From: an uncultured Prevotellaceae bacterium
Lineage (GTDB): Bacteria > Bacteroidota > Bacteroidia > Bacteroidales > Bacteroidaceae
DNA length: 64,000 nt
Assembly: GCA_900316585.1 (NCBI GenBank)
Contig: ONDM01000013.1
Span: 1-64,000 of the forward strand
Reading direction: 5' to 3'
Each line of letters starts with the position of its first letter. Within the stretch, counting starts at the first letter, position 1. Shown here piece by piece: positions 16,524 through 24,553 of the stretch. A program made the position numbers and the translations under genes. A model generated the notes under the pieces. It was not told the DNA's origin, made no database searches, and was given only the letters and a program-made list of their open reading frames with translations.

Positions 16524-17674
16524 GTATTCAAGATTTGATTAGTAAAAGTTATAATCGTATAATAGCATATATAAACTTTCCTTTAGTTTATTTATTTGTT
16601 TTTTATAAACCAATTAAGACAAATAAGTATTTTTTTATAAGTATGTTAGGAGATAATTATGGCTGCAACGTAAAAGCTCTGTCTGATTATATTGGTAAAA
16701 TAGAACCTAATGCAGAATTAGTATGGGGGTTCAGTAACCGTTTTTATGATAAAGTGGATTGCGCATGTAAAAAAACGAAACTGTATACTTTTTCTTTTTA
16801 TTATCATATCTTAACAGCAAAATATATTATTGGTAATGCCACAATGAATAAAAGAATCTTGCATAAAAGACCTGGGCAGATTTATCTACAGACATGGCAT
16901 GGAACTACAATAAAACGGATTGGTATAGATGCAAATGTACTTAATAAAATGTCATCAGATAATCTTGAGTTTGATGCAAATGAAGTGAATCTTTATATTT
17001 CAGGTTCTACGTATATGGCTAAGATAATAAATGAAAAATTATGTTATAAAGGCCAGGTCCAGATTACAGGTTATCCTAGAAATGACATTTTCTTTAAAAA
17101 GAATTTAGATTTGAAAAATAAAGTATATAGCTATTTTAATATACCAACAAATAAGAAAATTATATTATATGCTCCAACTTTCAGAGATGATTTTTCTTTC
17201 GACTCTTATGATGTGAATTTAGAGTATATAAAATCATTTTTTGGAGAAGGGACTTCTGATGATTATGTTATCTTAGTTAGGTTGCATGCTTTAATGCTAG
17301 TACAGCATGAAAATATGCAAAAATATTTTGGTAATTACATTAATGCTACATATTATCCTGATATGCAAGAACTATTATATTGTAGCGATATACTAATTAC
17401 AGACTATTCGTCTTCTATGTTTGATTTTATGTATTCATATAAGCCAATTATAGTTTATGCAAAAGATTACAGAACATATGAGCGCGGATTTTATATGACT
17501 TTGGGCCAATTACCTTTTATTGTTGCATATGACAATGATGATTTGAAGATAAAATTGCAGGAGTTTTCTTATACTGATTATAAAGATAGTATAGATGATT
17601 TTATAAAAAGCCTTGGCAGTGTGGAAGATGGTTGTGCAACAGAGAGAGTATATCAACTATTAAAAAGTATATAG
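16520..17674 (+). CDS. CDP-glycerol glycerophosphotransferase family protein (TagB/TagF-like), second copy
   Basis: A 384-residue Glyphos_transf protein. Landmarks are YLQTWHGTTIKRIGID, ITGYPRNDIFF, IILYAPTFRDDFSF, RLHALM and ITDYSSSMFDFMYSYKPIIVYAKD. It is clearly the same family as 14467-15663 but not a recent duplicate. In Gram-positive teichoic acid synthesis two such enzymes divide priming and polymerising work; a similar split here is possible. It is translationally coupled to licD through the ATGA overlap. Confidence 0.85.
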   Translation: MSIQDLISKSYNRIIAYINFPLVYLFVFYKPIKTNKYFFISMLGDNYGCNVKALSDYIGKIEPNAELVWGFSNRFYDKVDCACKKTKLYTFSFYYHILTAKYIIGNATMNKRILHKRPGQIYLQTWHGTTIKRIGIDANVLNKMSSDNLEFDANEVNLYISGSTYMAKIINEKLCYKGQVQITGYPRNDIFFKKNLDLKNKVYSYFNIPTNKKIILYAPTFRDDFSFDSYDVNLEYIKSFFGEGTSDDYVILVRLHALMLVQHENMQKYFGNYINATYYPDMQELLYCSDILITDYSSSMFDFMYSYKPIIVYAKDYRTYERGFYMTLGQLPFIVAYDNDDLKIKLQEFSYTDYKDSIDDFIKSLGSVEDGCATERVYQLLKSI

Positions 17675-17683
17675 TACACAAAT

Positions 17684-18958
17684 ATGCAGTTATTTCGAAT
17701 CGCTTTATATCTAATTAATGTTATTCTTATATTGTATCATATAACACAAGGTATAAGTACTGACGCTCAGCCTTACAGTTATTTTGTAATGTTGATTACA
17801 GACTTATATATTTTATGGTGCTCTAGGAAAAACATGATGTTATTTTTAGTCGCTTTTGTCATATCTTATAGTAATTATAGTATCGTTTTTGCCAATTTTA
17901 TTGGGCAGTTCTCTGATACTATGTATACAAATATAATTAGTGACGAGATAACTACCATTTCATTGAATGTCCTTTCATTATTTAATTGTTTACTGTTGTT
18001 TTTGATACCATGGCATAAGGTTGAATCTACCAGTACAGAGAATATGTTTTTGGATGATGATCATTATTGTAAACCTGTACTTCTTTTATTGGCGATCTGT
18101 ATGGTTGCTGTTTTCTTTATTGGTTATAATCTTCCTGAGAGTGAAGGATTGCGTGGTCATCCGACTCCAGTATATGAATATGCCCTTTCTTTCTTCTTAG
18201 TGTATTTTTATTTTTCTGGAAACAATAGAAGTGCATTGGCTGTAGGTCTGTTTTTTGTTACTATTTATGCATTGCAGAATTTTATTTATGGTGGTCGTAT
18301 TTATGGACTTCAGTTTATCCTTGGAGCATATATAATGGTTTTTATGAACCACTTCTCTATGAAGAAAACAATTTTGGCAATAGTTTTTTTCTTCATTTTT
18401 TTCTCTATCATTGGAACTGCGCGAGGTGCATTATTATCAGGTAATTTTGATGTCCAGGCTATCTTATATGCTATAGCAGCTAATGGATTTGCTTTGGATA
18501 CTGCATATTCTGCATATTATACGTCTCAAACTTTTGTTTATGTGATGGAGATGCTGTCAGACTCAACAAGGTTAGAATATTTCAGTGATTTCTTTTTGTC
18601 CATTTTCTTTGGAGAATCAGCAAATAGTTCTGCTAAACTAATATCAGTGTCCCGCCAATTTATTCATCATAATGGTGGTGGAGTTCTTCCATTCTTTTTT
18701 TATTTTTACTTTGGTACTATCGGTATATTCATTCAGGCTTTGGTCTTAAAAATCTATTTGCATTTAATAACCAAGGTAAATAGAGATATGAATGGCCTTT
18801 TCAAGGTTGTGGCAGCATTTATAGTGGCCCATTCTTTCCGATGGTATCTGTATTCTCCTTTGGGATTGTTTCGGGGTGTCCTATTTCTTGTTATTGTATA
18901 TTTAGGATGTTCTTGGATTTATAATAGGATATTAGCTAATAAAAATAGAATGATGTAA
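17684..18958 (+). CDS. Putative polysaccharide polymerase (Wzy-like)
   Basis: A 424-residue membrane protein with about 10 to 12 hydrophobic helices and a larger loop around 265-320. GGRIYGLQFILGAYIMVF and GTARGALLSGNF resemble the region before the periplasmic loop in O-antigen polymerases. Wzy proteins are too divergent for sure identification by eye; the call relies on topology and on being the second large membrane protein in a flippase-containing locus. Confidence 0.65.
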   Translation: MQLFRIALYLINVILILYHITQGISTDAQPYSYFVMLITDLYILWCSRKNMMLFLVAFVISYSNYSIVFANFIGQFSDTMYTNIISDEITTISLNVLSLFNCLLLFLIPWHKVESTSTENMFLDDDHYCKPVLLLLAICMVAVFFIGYNLPESEGLRGHPTPVYEYALSFFLVYFYFSGNNRSALAVGLFFVTIYALQNFIYGGRIYGLQFILGAYIMVFMNHFSMKKTILAIVFFFIFFSIIGTARGALLSGNFDVQAILYAIAANGFALDTAYSAYYTSQTFVYVMEMLSDSTRLEYFSDFFLSIFFGESANSSAKLISVSRQFIHHNGGGVLPFFFYFYFGTIGIFIQALVLKIYLHLITKVNRDMNGLFKVVAAFIVAHSFRWYLYSPLGLFRGVLFLVIVYLGCSWIYNRILANKNRMM

Positions 18959-18973
18959 TGATTATTTCATAAG

Positions 18974-20116
18974 ATGAAGATTATTGTAGTCACAGATTCT
19001 GTAACACGTAGAGCTGGCGGATTATTTGATGCGGTCCGTGATATGTTTTCCAACATAGCTTTTAAGAAAATAGATTTTAGAATCTTATCTTATTATGATG
19101 AATTCATTAAGGAGGATCTACACTTGTGGAATGACATTCCTATCAAACTGTTTACTCCCCTTTTTTTCCTATATTCAAATAATCTGAAAAAAGAGCTGAT
19201 GAGTTCATGTGCTGATATATATCATCAAGAGGGTTTATGGAGATATTCAAATCTTCTTATGTCTGTATGGACACGAAAAACAGGTAAACCAGTGGTATGT
19301 ACCCCTCATGGAATGCTAGATCCATTCATCATAAAGAAACAGGGTAAGTTAAAGCGAATCATATCAAACTTATTCTTTCAAAAAAACTTTGATTCTGTGT
19401 CTTGTTACCAGGCTCTTTGTAGAAAGGAATTAGAGGATATCAGAAATTATGGAATAAAACAGCCTATTGCAATAATACCCAATGGAATTAATTTGCCAGA
19501 AGCATCCAAAGTATATTCTAAAACTGACACTAAAAAACATTTGTTGTTTTTAGGACGCTTACATGAGAAAAAAGGTGTAGATTTATTATTAAATGCATTT
19601 GCTTTAATATACCGGCAGACTCCAGATTTGGTTAAAGATTGGCATGTGGATTTAGTAGGATGGGATCACGAAAATTGCAGGATTAAATTAGAGCGAATAG
19701 TAGAAAAATATTCGATTCAGAATTATGTGACATTTCATGGCGGACTTTATGGAGAGGATAAGGAAAGGATGTATGCTACATGTGATGCTTATATACTCCC
19801 TTCTCACGGAGAGGGATTGCCAATGACTGTATTAGAGGCATGGTCTTGGAAAAAACCTGTATTGATTACTCCTGAGTGTCATTTTCCAGAAGGCTATGAA
19901 GTTGATGCAGCCATTAAGATTGAAGATAATATTGATTCAGTTCGTAGAGGATTAGAGACTTTGTTCACAATGAATGATTCGGAGCTTAAGGCAAAAGGTG
20001 AGAATGGGTATAATCTTGTTAGGAATCAGTTTACATGGGATAAATCAGCACAGAAATTGATACAAATATATGAATGGCTACTTGGTGGGGAAAAACCAGA
20101 ATTTGTATACGTATAA
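18974..20116 (+). CDS. Glycosyltransferase family 4
   Basis: A 380-residue GT-B glycosyltransferase. VTDSVTRRAGGLFDAV is the acceptor-side Gly-rich loop, PHGMLDPF is typical, IIPNGIN and LFLGRLHEKKGVDLLLNAF begin the C-terminal domain, and PSHGEGLPMTVLEAWSWKKPVLIT is the E-x7-E donor-binding motif of family GT4. Donor sugar is unknown; GDP-fucose and UDP-glucuronate made by the locus are candidates. Confidence 0.9.
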   Translation: MKIIVVTDSVTRRAGGLFDAVRDMFSNIAFKKIDFRILSYYDEFIKEDLHLWNDIPIKLFTPLFFLYSNNLKKELMSSCADIYHQEGLWRYSNLLMSVWTRKTGKPVVCTPHGMLDPFIIKKQGKLKRIISNLFFQKNFDSVSCYQALCRKELEDIRNYGIKQPIAIIPNGINLPEASKVYSKTDTKKHLLFLGRLHEKKGVDLLLNAFALIYRQTPDLVKDWHVDLVGWDHENCRIKLERIVEKYSIQNYVTFHGGLYGEDKERMYATCDAYILPSHGEGLPMTVLEAWSWKKPVLITPECHFPEGYEVDAAIKIEDNIDSVRRGLETLFTMNDSELKAKGENGYNLVRNQFTWDKSAQKLIQIYEWLLGGEKPEFVYV

Positions 20117-20131
20117 TAGGATATAAATATA

Positions 20132-20704
20132 ATGAAACAGAAGAGTGTGGACTTGTCTTTATTTAAGGCAAATGGATTTGATAAAGGGGCTTCGGCAATC
20201 AAAAGAATATTATGGTATTATACTAATGCTTTTTTTGTTAAGCCTTCATGGAACGTATTCATGGGCTTTAAGTTGTCCTTATATCGCTTGTTTGGTGCAA
20301 AAATTGGCGGTGGAATGGTTATAAAAAATAACGTTAATGTGAAATCTCCATGGAATTTAGTAGCTGGAAATAATGTCTGGTTAGGAGAAAAATCATGGAT
20401 TGATAATTTGGATAAGGTTATTCTTGGTAATAATGTCTGTATCAGTCAAGGGGCACTTTTATTGACAGGGAACCATGATTACACAAAACCTGATTTCCCA
20501 TATTTGAACAATCAAATAGTGATTGAGGATGGTGCATGGATAGGTGCTAAAGCTATAGTATGTGCAGGAGTTGTCGTACATACTCATGCAGTGCTTTGTG
20601 CTGGTAGTGTGGCAACAAAGGATTTAGATGCATTTTGCATATATCAGGGAAATCCTGCTATAAAAATACGTGAAAGAGTAATTGAAAGTAAAACGAGCAA
20701 ATAA
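20132..20704 (+). CDS. Hexapeptide-repeat acyltransferase (WcaF-like)
   Basis: A 190-residue left-handed beta-helix acetyltransferase with imperfect hexapeptide repeats from about 65 to 170 (KIGGGMVIKNNVNV, NNVCISQGALLLTGNHDY, IEDGAWIGAKAIVCAGVVV) and the catalytic His in GNHDY. This is the WcaF/colanic-acid-type branch that O-acetylates sugars of surface polysaccharides using acetyl-CoA. Confidence 0.88.
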   Translation: MKQKSVDLSLFKANGFDKGASAIKRILWYYTNAFFVKPSWNVFMGFKLSLYRLFGAKIGGGMVIKNNVNVKSPWNLVAGNNVWLGEKSWIDNLDKVILGNNVCISQGALLLTGNHDYTKPDFPYLNNQIVIEDGAWIGAKAIVCAGVVVHTHAVLCAGSVATKDLDAFCIYQGNPAIKIRERVIESKTSK

Positions 20705-20716
20705 TATAATTTAAGT

Positions 20717-21481
20717 ATGAAGGTTTCTCTTGTAACTTCCTGTTTTAATAGAGAAAAAACGATTGCGTTTACTATTGAGAGTGTTCTAAATCAAGATTAT
20801 GAAGATATAGAATATATAATTCAAGATGGTGGGAGTTCTGACGGCACAATGGAAATAATCCAAAAATACCGGGATAGAATAAGTAGTGTATTAAGTGAAC
20901 CTGATAATGGAATGTATCAAGGACTAAATCGGGGAATACGAAGGACAACAGGTGATATTATTGGTTTAGTGCATAGTGATGATGTGTTATATGCCAATGA
21001 CACTATAAGTCATATTGTAGAAGAATTTGAACGTACTGGTGCTGATTTATTATATGCGGATGGTATTTTTGTAAAACAAGATAATCATTCCCGCCCAGTA
21101 AGGAATTGGATTGGTGGCGTTTATTCTAAGAAAAAAGTGCAAAATGGTTGGTTGCCACTTCATACTACAGTATATGTTAAACGTGAGGTTTATGAGAAGG
21201 TTGGTCTTTATGATGAAAATTATAAAATTGCTGCAGATTCAGATTTTTTAGTACGTTGTTTGTATAAGAATGACTTGAGAGTGACATACTTACATGAGTA
21301 TGTAGTCAATATGCGTATGGGTGGTTTATCTACTTCTCCTATAAGATATTTAGAAAAATGGAAAGAAGATATTCATATGTATAAAAGTCATGGGATAAAT
21401 CCATACATAACGGTTGTAAAGAAAATTTGCAGAAAGATCCCGCAGTATATTGAAGCCTTTTTTATGAAATCCTTGAAATGA
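20717..21481 (+). CDS. Glycosyltransferase family 2
   Basis: A 254-residue GT-A enzyme of the WcaE-like type. VSLVTSCFNREKTIAFTIESVLNQ and IIQDGGSSDGTMEII form the nucleotide site, and VHSDDVLY carries the DxD-like metal-binding acids. It is the last gene of the polysaccharide operon; 158 bp of A/T-rich sequence follow before the next gene with its own promoter. Confidence 0.9.
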   Translation: MKVSLVTSCFNREKTIAFTIESVLNQDYEDIEYIIQDGGSSDGTMEIIQKYRDRISSVLSEPDNGMYQGLNRGIRRTTGDIIGLVHSDDVLYANDTISHIVEEFERTGADLLYADGIFVKQDNHSRPVRNWIGGVYSKKKVQNGWLPLHTTVYVKREVYEKVGLYDENYKIAADSDFLVRCLYKNDLRVTYLHEYVVNMRMGGLSTSPIRYLEKWKEDIHMYKSHGINPYITVVKKICRKIPQYIEAFFMKSLK

Positions 21482-21617
21482 TAATATAGTGTTTCATCTC
21501 TGATGTGTTTTTTGAGATGCCTATTTCATTCTGATCATTCTTCTTTTAAAGTTTTTTGGGCAAATTTTGTTTTTTTTTTGAGGAAGCAAGTCTTTTTATT
21601 TTTTTTTTAATATATTT

Positions 21618-21625
21618 GCGTATCA
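21618..21625 (+). promoter_or_regulatory. Possible -7 element before the fimbrillin-like/DUF285 lipoprotein
   Basis: A TATATTTG element stands at about 21611-21618 inside a T-rich stretch ending TATATTTGCGTATC, about 22 bp before ATG 21640. No -33 element at proper distance is clear. It marks this gene as separately transcribed from the polysaccharide operon. The exact boundaries given are approximate. Confidence 0.4.
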
Positions 21626-21639
21626 AATACTAATATTTT

Positions 21640-23235
21640 ATGATTATGAAACGAAAAATCTTTTTTTGCCTTAGTTTAATTACTTTGATTTTAACGGGGT
21701 GTTCTTCTGTCTTAGATGAAGTGACAGAAGAACAGAATACATCAACAAAACTTACGGCTGTTATTCCTTCTTTTTTAAAAGAAGATGCTACTCGTTTATC
21801 TGTTAGTAGTGATTTAAAAGATTATTATTGGAGCACTGGTGATCAGATAGGTTTGTATTATGATGGGACAGATTCGTATGTATCTGCGGTTTTCACTGTA
21901 AGGAATGGTGGTAGTTCAGTTGGATCTTTTTATAATGAGGGCTTTACACTAAATCCAAATTCTTCTTATTATGTATTTTATCCCTACAGTAGTTCTGCTA
22001 CTGCTACTGAAGCAAATCTGAACTACAATTCCCAGACTCAGACTGAAAATAATGGAACTAGTCATATTTTGGCTAAAGATTATATGTTGTCTACTATTAC
22101 TACTGATGCAAGTTCAAATCCATCTGATGTGAATTTCCAACATATTGGTTCTATACTACAATTTATTTATACTCCTTCAGCAGGGACTTATAAAACAATG
22201 ACTGTAAAAGCTTCCAAGACTCCTTTTAAATTAAAAACGAAACTTAATATGACAAATGGAGCTTTGGCTACTTATTTCAAGGCTTATACCCAAACTTTGA
22301 ATTTGGATAATATTACAATCTCCGAAGGAGAAGAATTGGTTTTGAATTTGGCTACAATTCCTGTAAATCAGAGCTCTTCTATATTGACTGTAACTTTAAC
22401 AGATGTAAATGGAAACAAGACAGTTTATACCCATAATGGTAAAAATATGAAGGCAGGTTTTGTTTATTCATTTACAGATGCTAAGCCTACGACCTCTACT
22501 TTAGTTGCGGGTCCTACTTTTAATAAAGCAATTAAGACATTGGCCAAAGGTAGTGGAGTGAATTATATTTCAGCAGATGCTTTGATACAAACTATTAATT
22601 TCGTAGTAAATAGTGATGTTACAACCGGAACTATTGTATCAACAGCAGACTCTAAGGGAGATATATTCGCGAATTATTCAGATGGAGTTTTAACTATTAG
22701 TACTGAGGCTCCTGTTATTAAACTTGGCCCAGATGCATCTTATCTGTTTAATTATCTTACAGCGTTAACTACAATCAATGGTTTAGAGAATGTAGATACT
22801 TCTGATGTAACAGATATGAATAGGATGTTTAGATTATGTTCTTCTCTTACTAGTGTAAATTTAAGTGGATTTGACACTTCAAATGTAACTAACATGCAAG
22901 GAATGTTCTCTAATTGTTCAGCGTTAGGAACTTTGGATATCAGCAACTTTGATACTGAGAAAGTAACAAATTATCAAAGTATGTTTAACTCCTGTTCCGG
23001 TTTAACAACTTTAACTATGGGAAATAAATTCCTAATTTCATCATCAGCTAATACAAAAACTATGGCAAGTGGCCTAGCTGTAGTATCTGGTGCTGCAACT
23101 ATTACTTGTATGAAAGCAACTCAGACAGCAATAAAAGCTTCTACAGATTTCCCGACAGTTCCAACATTCACTTGGGTACTTCTTGATGGAGGTGGCTCTT
23201 ATGAAGCAGGTGGAGAAGGTTATCCTTGGGGATAA
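21640..23235 (+). CDS. Lipoprotein with fimbrillin-like N-terminus and BspA-like DUF285 repeats
   Basis: A 531-residue lipoprotein: signal peptide ending LILTGC (Cys near 21), then a Bacteroidetes fimbrillin-type region (YWSTGDQIGLYYDG; NSSYYVFYPYSS; NFQHIGSILQFIYTP) to about 280. The C-terminal third carries BspA-like leucine-rich DUF285 repeats (TSDVTDMNRMFRLCSSL, TSNVTNMQGMFSNCSAL, TEKVTNYQSMFNSCSGL). Surface adhesion is the usual suggestion for either half; the combination here is notable. ATG 21640 or 21646 may be used. A terminator hairpin follows at 23268. Confidence 0.8.
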   Translation: MIMKRKIFFCLSLITLILTGCSSVLDEVTEEQNTSTKLTAVIPSFLKEDATRLSVSSDLKDYYWSTGDQIGLYYDGTDSYVSAVFTVRNGGSSVGSFYNEGFTLNPNSSYYVFYPYSSSATATEANLNYNSQTQTENNGTSHILAKDYMLSTITTDASSNPSDVNFQHIGSILQFIYTPSAGTYKTMTVKASKTPFKLKTKLNMTNGALATYFKAYTQTLNLDNITISEGEELVLNLATIPVNQSSSILTVTLTDVNGNKTVYTHNGKNMKAGFVYSFTDAKPTTSTLVAGPTFNKAIKTLAKGSGVNYISADALIQTINFVVNSDVTTGTIVSTADSKGDIFANYSDGVLTISTEAPVIKLGPDASYLFNYLTALTTINGLENVDTSDVTDMNRMFRLCSSLTSVNLSGFDTSNVTNMQGMFSNCSALGTLDISNFDTEKVTNYQSMFNSCSGLTTLTMGNKFLISSSANTKTMASGLAVVSGAATITCMKATQTAIKASTDFPTVPTFTWVLLDGGGSYEAGGEGYPWG

Positions 23236-23267
23236 TAAATGGCTCTAATTTTGAATAATCAAATATG

Positions 23268-23300
23268 GCGAGCTGCCTTCTGGGCAGCTTGCTTTATTTT
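23268..23300 (+). terminator. Rho-independent terminator
   Basis: GCGAGCTGCC-TTCTG-GGCAGCTTGC forms a stem of about 10 bp with G-U pairs, followed by TTTATTTT. It ends transcription of the fimbrillin-like/DUF285 gene, and lies just before the next start codon. Confidence 0.75.
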
Positions 23301-23312
23301 ACTTTAAAGATT

Positions 23313-23840
23313 ATGTCGACGGAAACATATATAGCTTTTGATGCCTATGGCATAAAGGACAAGCTCAACAGCAACTGGCCTTACCTGAGGAATCTGCTGG
23401 CATGGCAGCATAGTTTCCCGGAGCGGTTCGGGTTCAACGACCTGGAGGATATGGTGAAGCTGCTGGAACTGGGGGATGACCTGCTGGAGACGAGAATCCA
23501 GAAGTTCCTGATCAAAAAGATTGAGGCGGCGGACAACCTGCTGGTGGTTTCTTCGGCCCAGATGAATGTGGAGAGTCCTATCCTGAACTGGCAGATTAAG
23601 CAGGCGGTGCAGACGTATCGGCTGCCAGTGATAGTGGCCTATGCGGGGGTGAGTGCGCTGACGCCTGGGGTGATAGAGGAGAACTTGTGCCACCTGCCGG
23701 TGAAGCTGCGGGAGTATATGGCCGAGGGAAGTGCCAAAGTGGCGCATGTGCCACTGAATATGGACAAGGTGGAGCGTGCCTGTAAGTTCTACTCCCGGAG
23801 GGAGGGGCACTATGCCTGGAGCGACAAGACGATTTTCTAA
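23313..23840 (+). CDS. Possible TIR-like (ThsB/DUF1863-type) protein
   Basis: A 175-residue soluble protein. TYIAFDAYGIKDK could be the first strand and loop, IQKFLIKKIEAADNLLVVSSAQMNVESPILNWQIKQAVQ an alpha-beta-alpha unit, and LPVIVAYAG the next strand; this order matches the flavodoxin-like TIR-like domain of ThsB/MTH538 proteins. At the place where TIR enzymes carry the catalytic Glu (in W-x-E-I) this protein has NWQI, so NADase activity is doubtful. No ThsA-like partner is in the window. I set the start at ATG 23313; the open frame from 23265 runs through the terminator. The fold call is a pattern judgement only. Confidence 0.45.
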   Translation: MSTETYIAFDAYGIKDKLNSNWPYLRNLLAWQHSFPERFGFNDLEDMVKLLELGDDLLETRIQKFLIKKIEAADNLLVVSSAQMNVESPILNWQIKQAVQTYRLPVIVAYAGVSALTPGVIEENLCHLPVKLREYMAEGSAKVAHVPLNMDKVERACKFYSRREGHYAWSDKTIF

Positions 23841-23858
23841 GTGATCTTTATATAAAGG

Positions 23859-23895
23859 TAAGGGGCGGGTTCCGTGGAACCTGCCCCTTTTTCTG
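23859..23895. terminator. Bidirectional terminator
   Basis: AAGGGGCGGGTTCC-GT-GGAACCTGCCCCTTTTT forms a long G/C-rich stem with T-tracts on the plus strand and A-rich sequence on the other side. It lies between convergent genes ending at 23840 (plus) and 23915 (minus). Confidence 0.85.
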
Positions 23896-23914
23896 TTCAC
23901 TGGGTTATAATCGC

Positions 23915-24436
23915 TTAGAAGCGGTAACTGAGTACGATGGCAGCAGATGCCTGGTGAGAGTCTTCGTCTTCATCGAATACCTTGCTTACGCCATAGTCCA
24001 TATCCAGACCGATTTCCAGGCCATTGTTAAAACCGTAGCGCACGCCTCCACGCAGACCGCTCTCTACGCTGTTCATGGAATCGAACTTGTCCTTAGAAAG
24101 AACGGGTGCCATGTAAGCACCGGCTCCCAGGACGAGGTTATCCACTACGTGGAAGTTGACCATAACTGGAATCTGCAGATAGAGAGGGCGGAACTCGATG
24201 TCATAGCCTACTTTATACTTGCAGCCTTTGGAAGTAAGCAGGGCACTGGTCTCAATGCCGATGAGGTTGTTGAGACGGAACTCGTAGCCTGCACCAACCT
24301 TCCAGGAGAGGATGGCATCGGAACCTGCATTGTCGTCGATGTTTGAAACACCTGCACCTGCCTTGATGGCAAACTGTGCATGAGCGCTCAAGGTGCATCC
24401 CAGCACGAGCATGAGCATTACTAGTACTTTTTTCAT
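23915..24436 (-). CDS. Small outer-membrane beta-barrel protein
   Basis: A 173-residue secreted protein: signal peptide MKKVLVMLMLVLGCTLSAHA, then a barrel of the porin family/OMP_b-brl type (FAIKAGAGVSNID at the start, GLRGGVRYGFNNGLEIGLDMDYG, ending in VLSYRF with terminal Phe). It is a paralogue of 31712-32218. The function of these small barrels is not known. Confidence 0.8.
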   Translation of the reverse strand: MKKVLVMLMLVLGCTLSAHAQFAIKAGAGVSNIDDNAGSDAILSWKVGAGYEFRLNNLIGIETSALLTSKGCKYKVGYDIEFRPLYLQIPVMVNFHVVDNLVLGAGAYMAPVLSKDKFDSMNSVESGLRGGVRYGFNNGLEIGLDMDYGVSKVFDEDEDSHQASAAIVLSYRF

Positions 24437-24484
24437 TTCTCGTTCTTATTAAATAGGTTAATGGTTTTTCTTCTTTTAATGATG

Positions 24485-24515
24485 CAAAGATAGTGAAAAT
24501 ATGTATAGTGGCAAA
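24485..24515 (-). promoter_or_regulatory. Promoter of the small barrel gene
   Basis: On the minus strand TTTG (24512-24515) and TATCTTTG (24485-24492) are 19 bp apart, a full Bacteroidetes consensus. It overlaps back-to-back with the promoter of the divergent gene at 24554. Confidence 0.75.
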
Positions 24516-24523
24516 GTTTTTCT

Positions 24524-24531
24524 TATCTTTG
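24524..24531 (+). promoter_or_regulatory. -7 element of the DUF4886 lipoprotein gene
   Basis: TATCTTTG followed by GC, 22 bp before ATG 24554. No clear -33 element; the region upstream is shared with the divergent promoter. Confidence 0.55.
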
Positions 24532-24553
24532 CACCGGATATAGTTTAAGGAAT

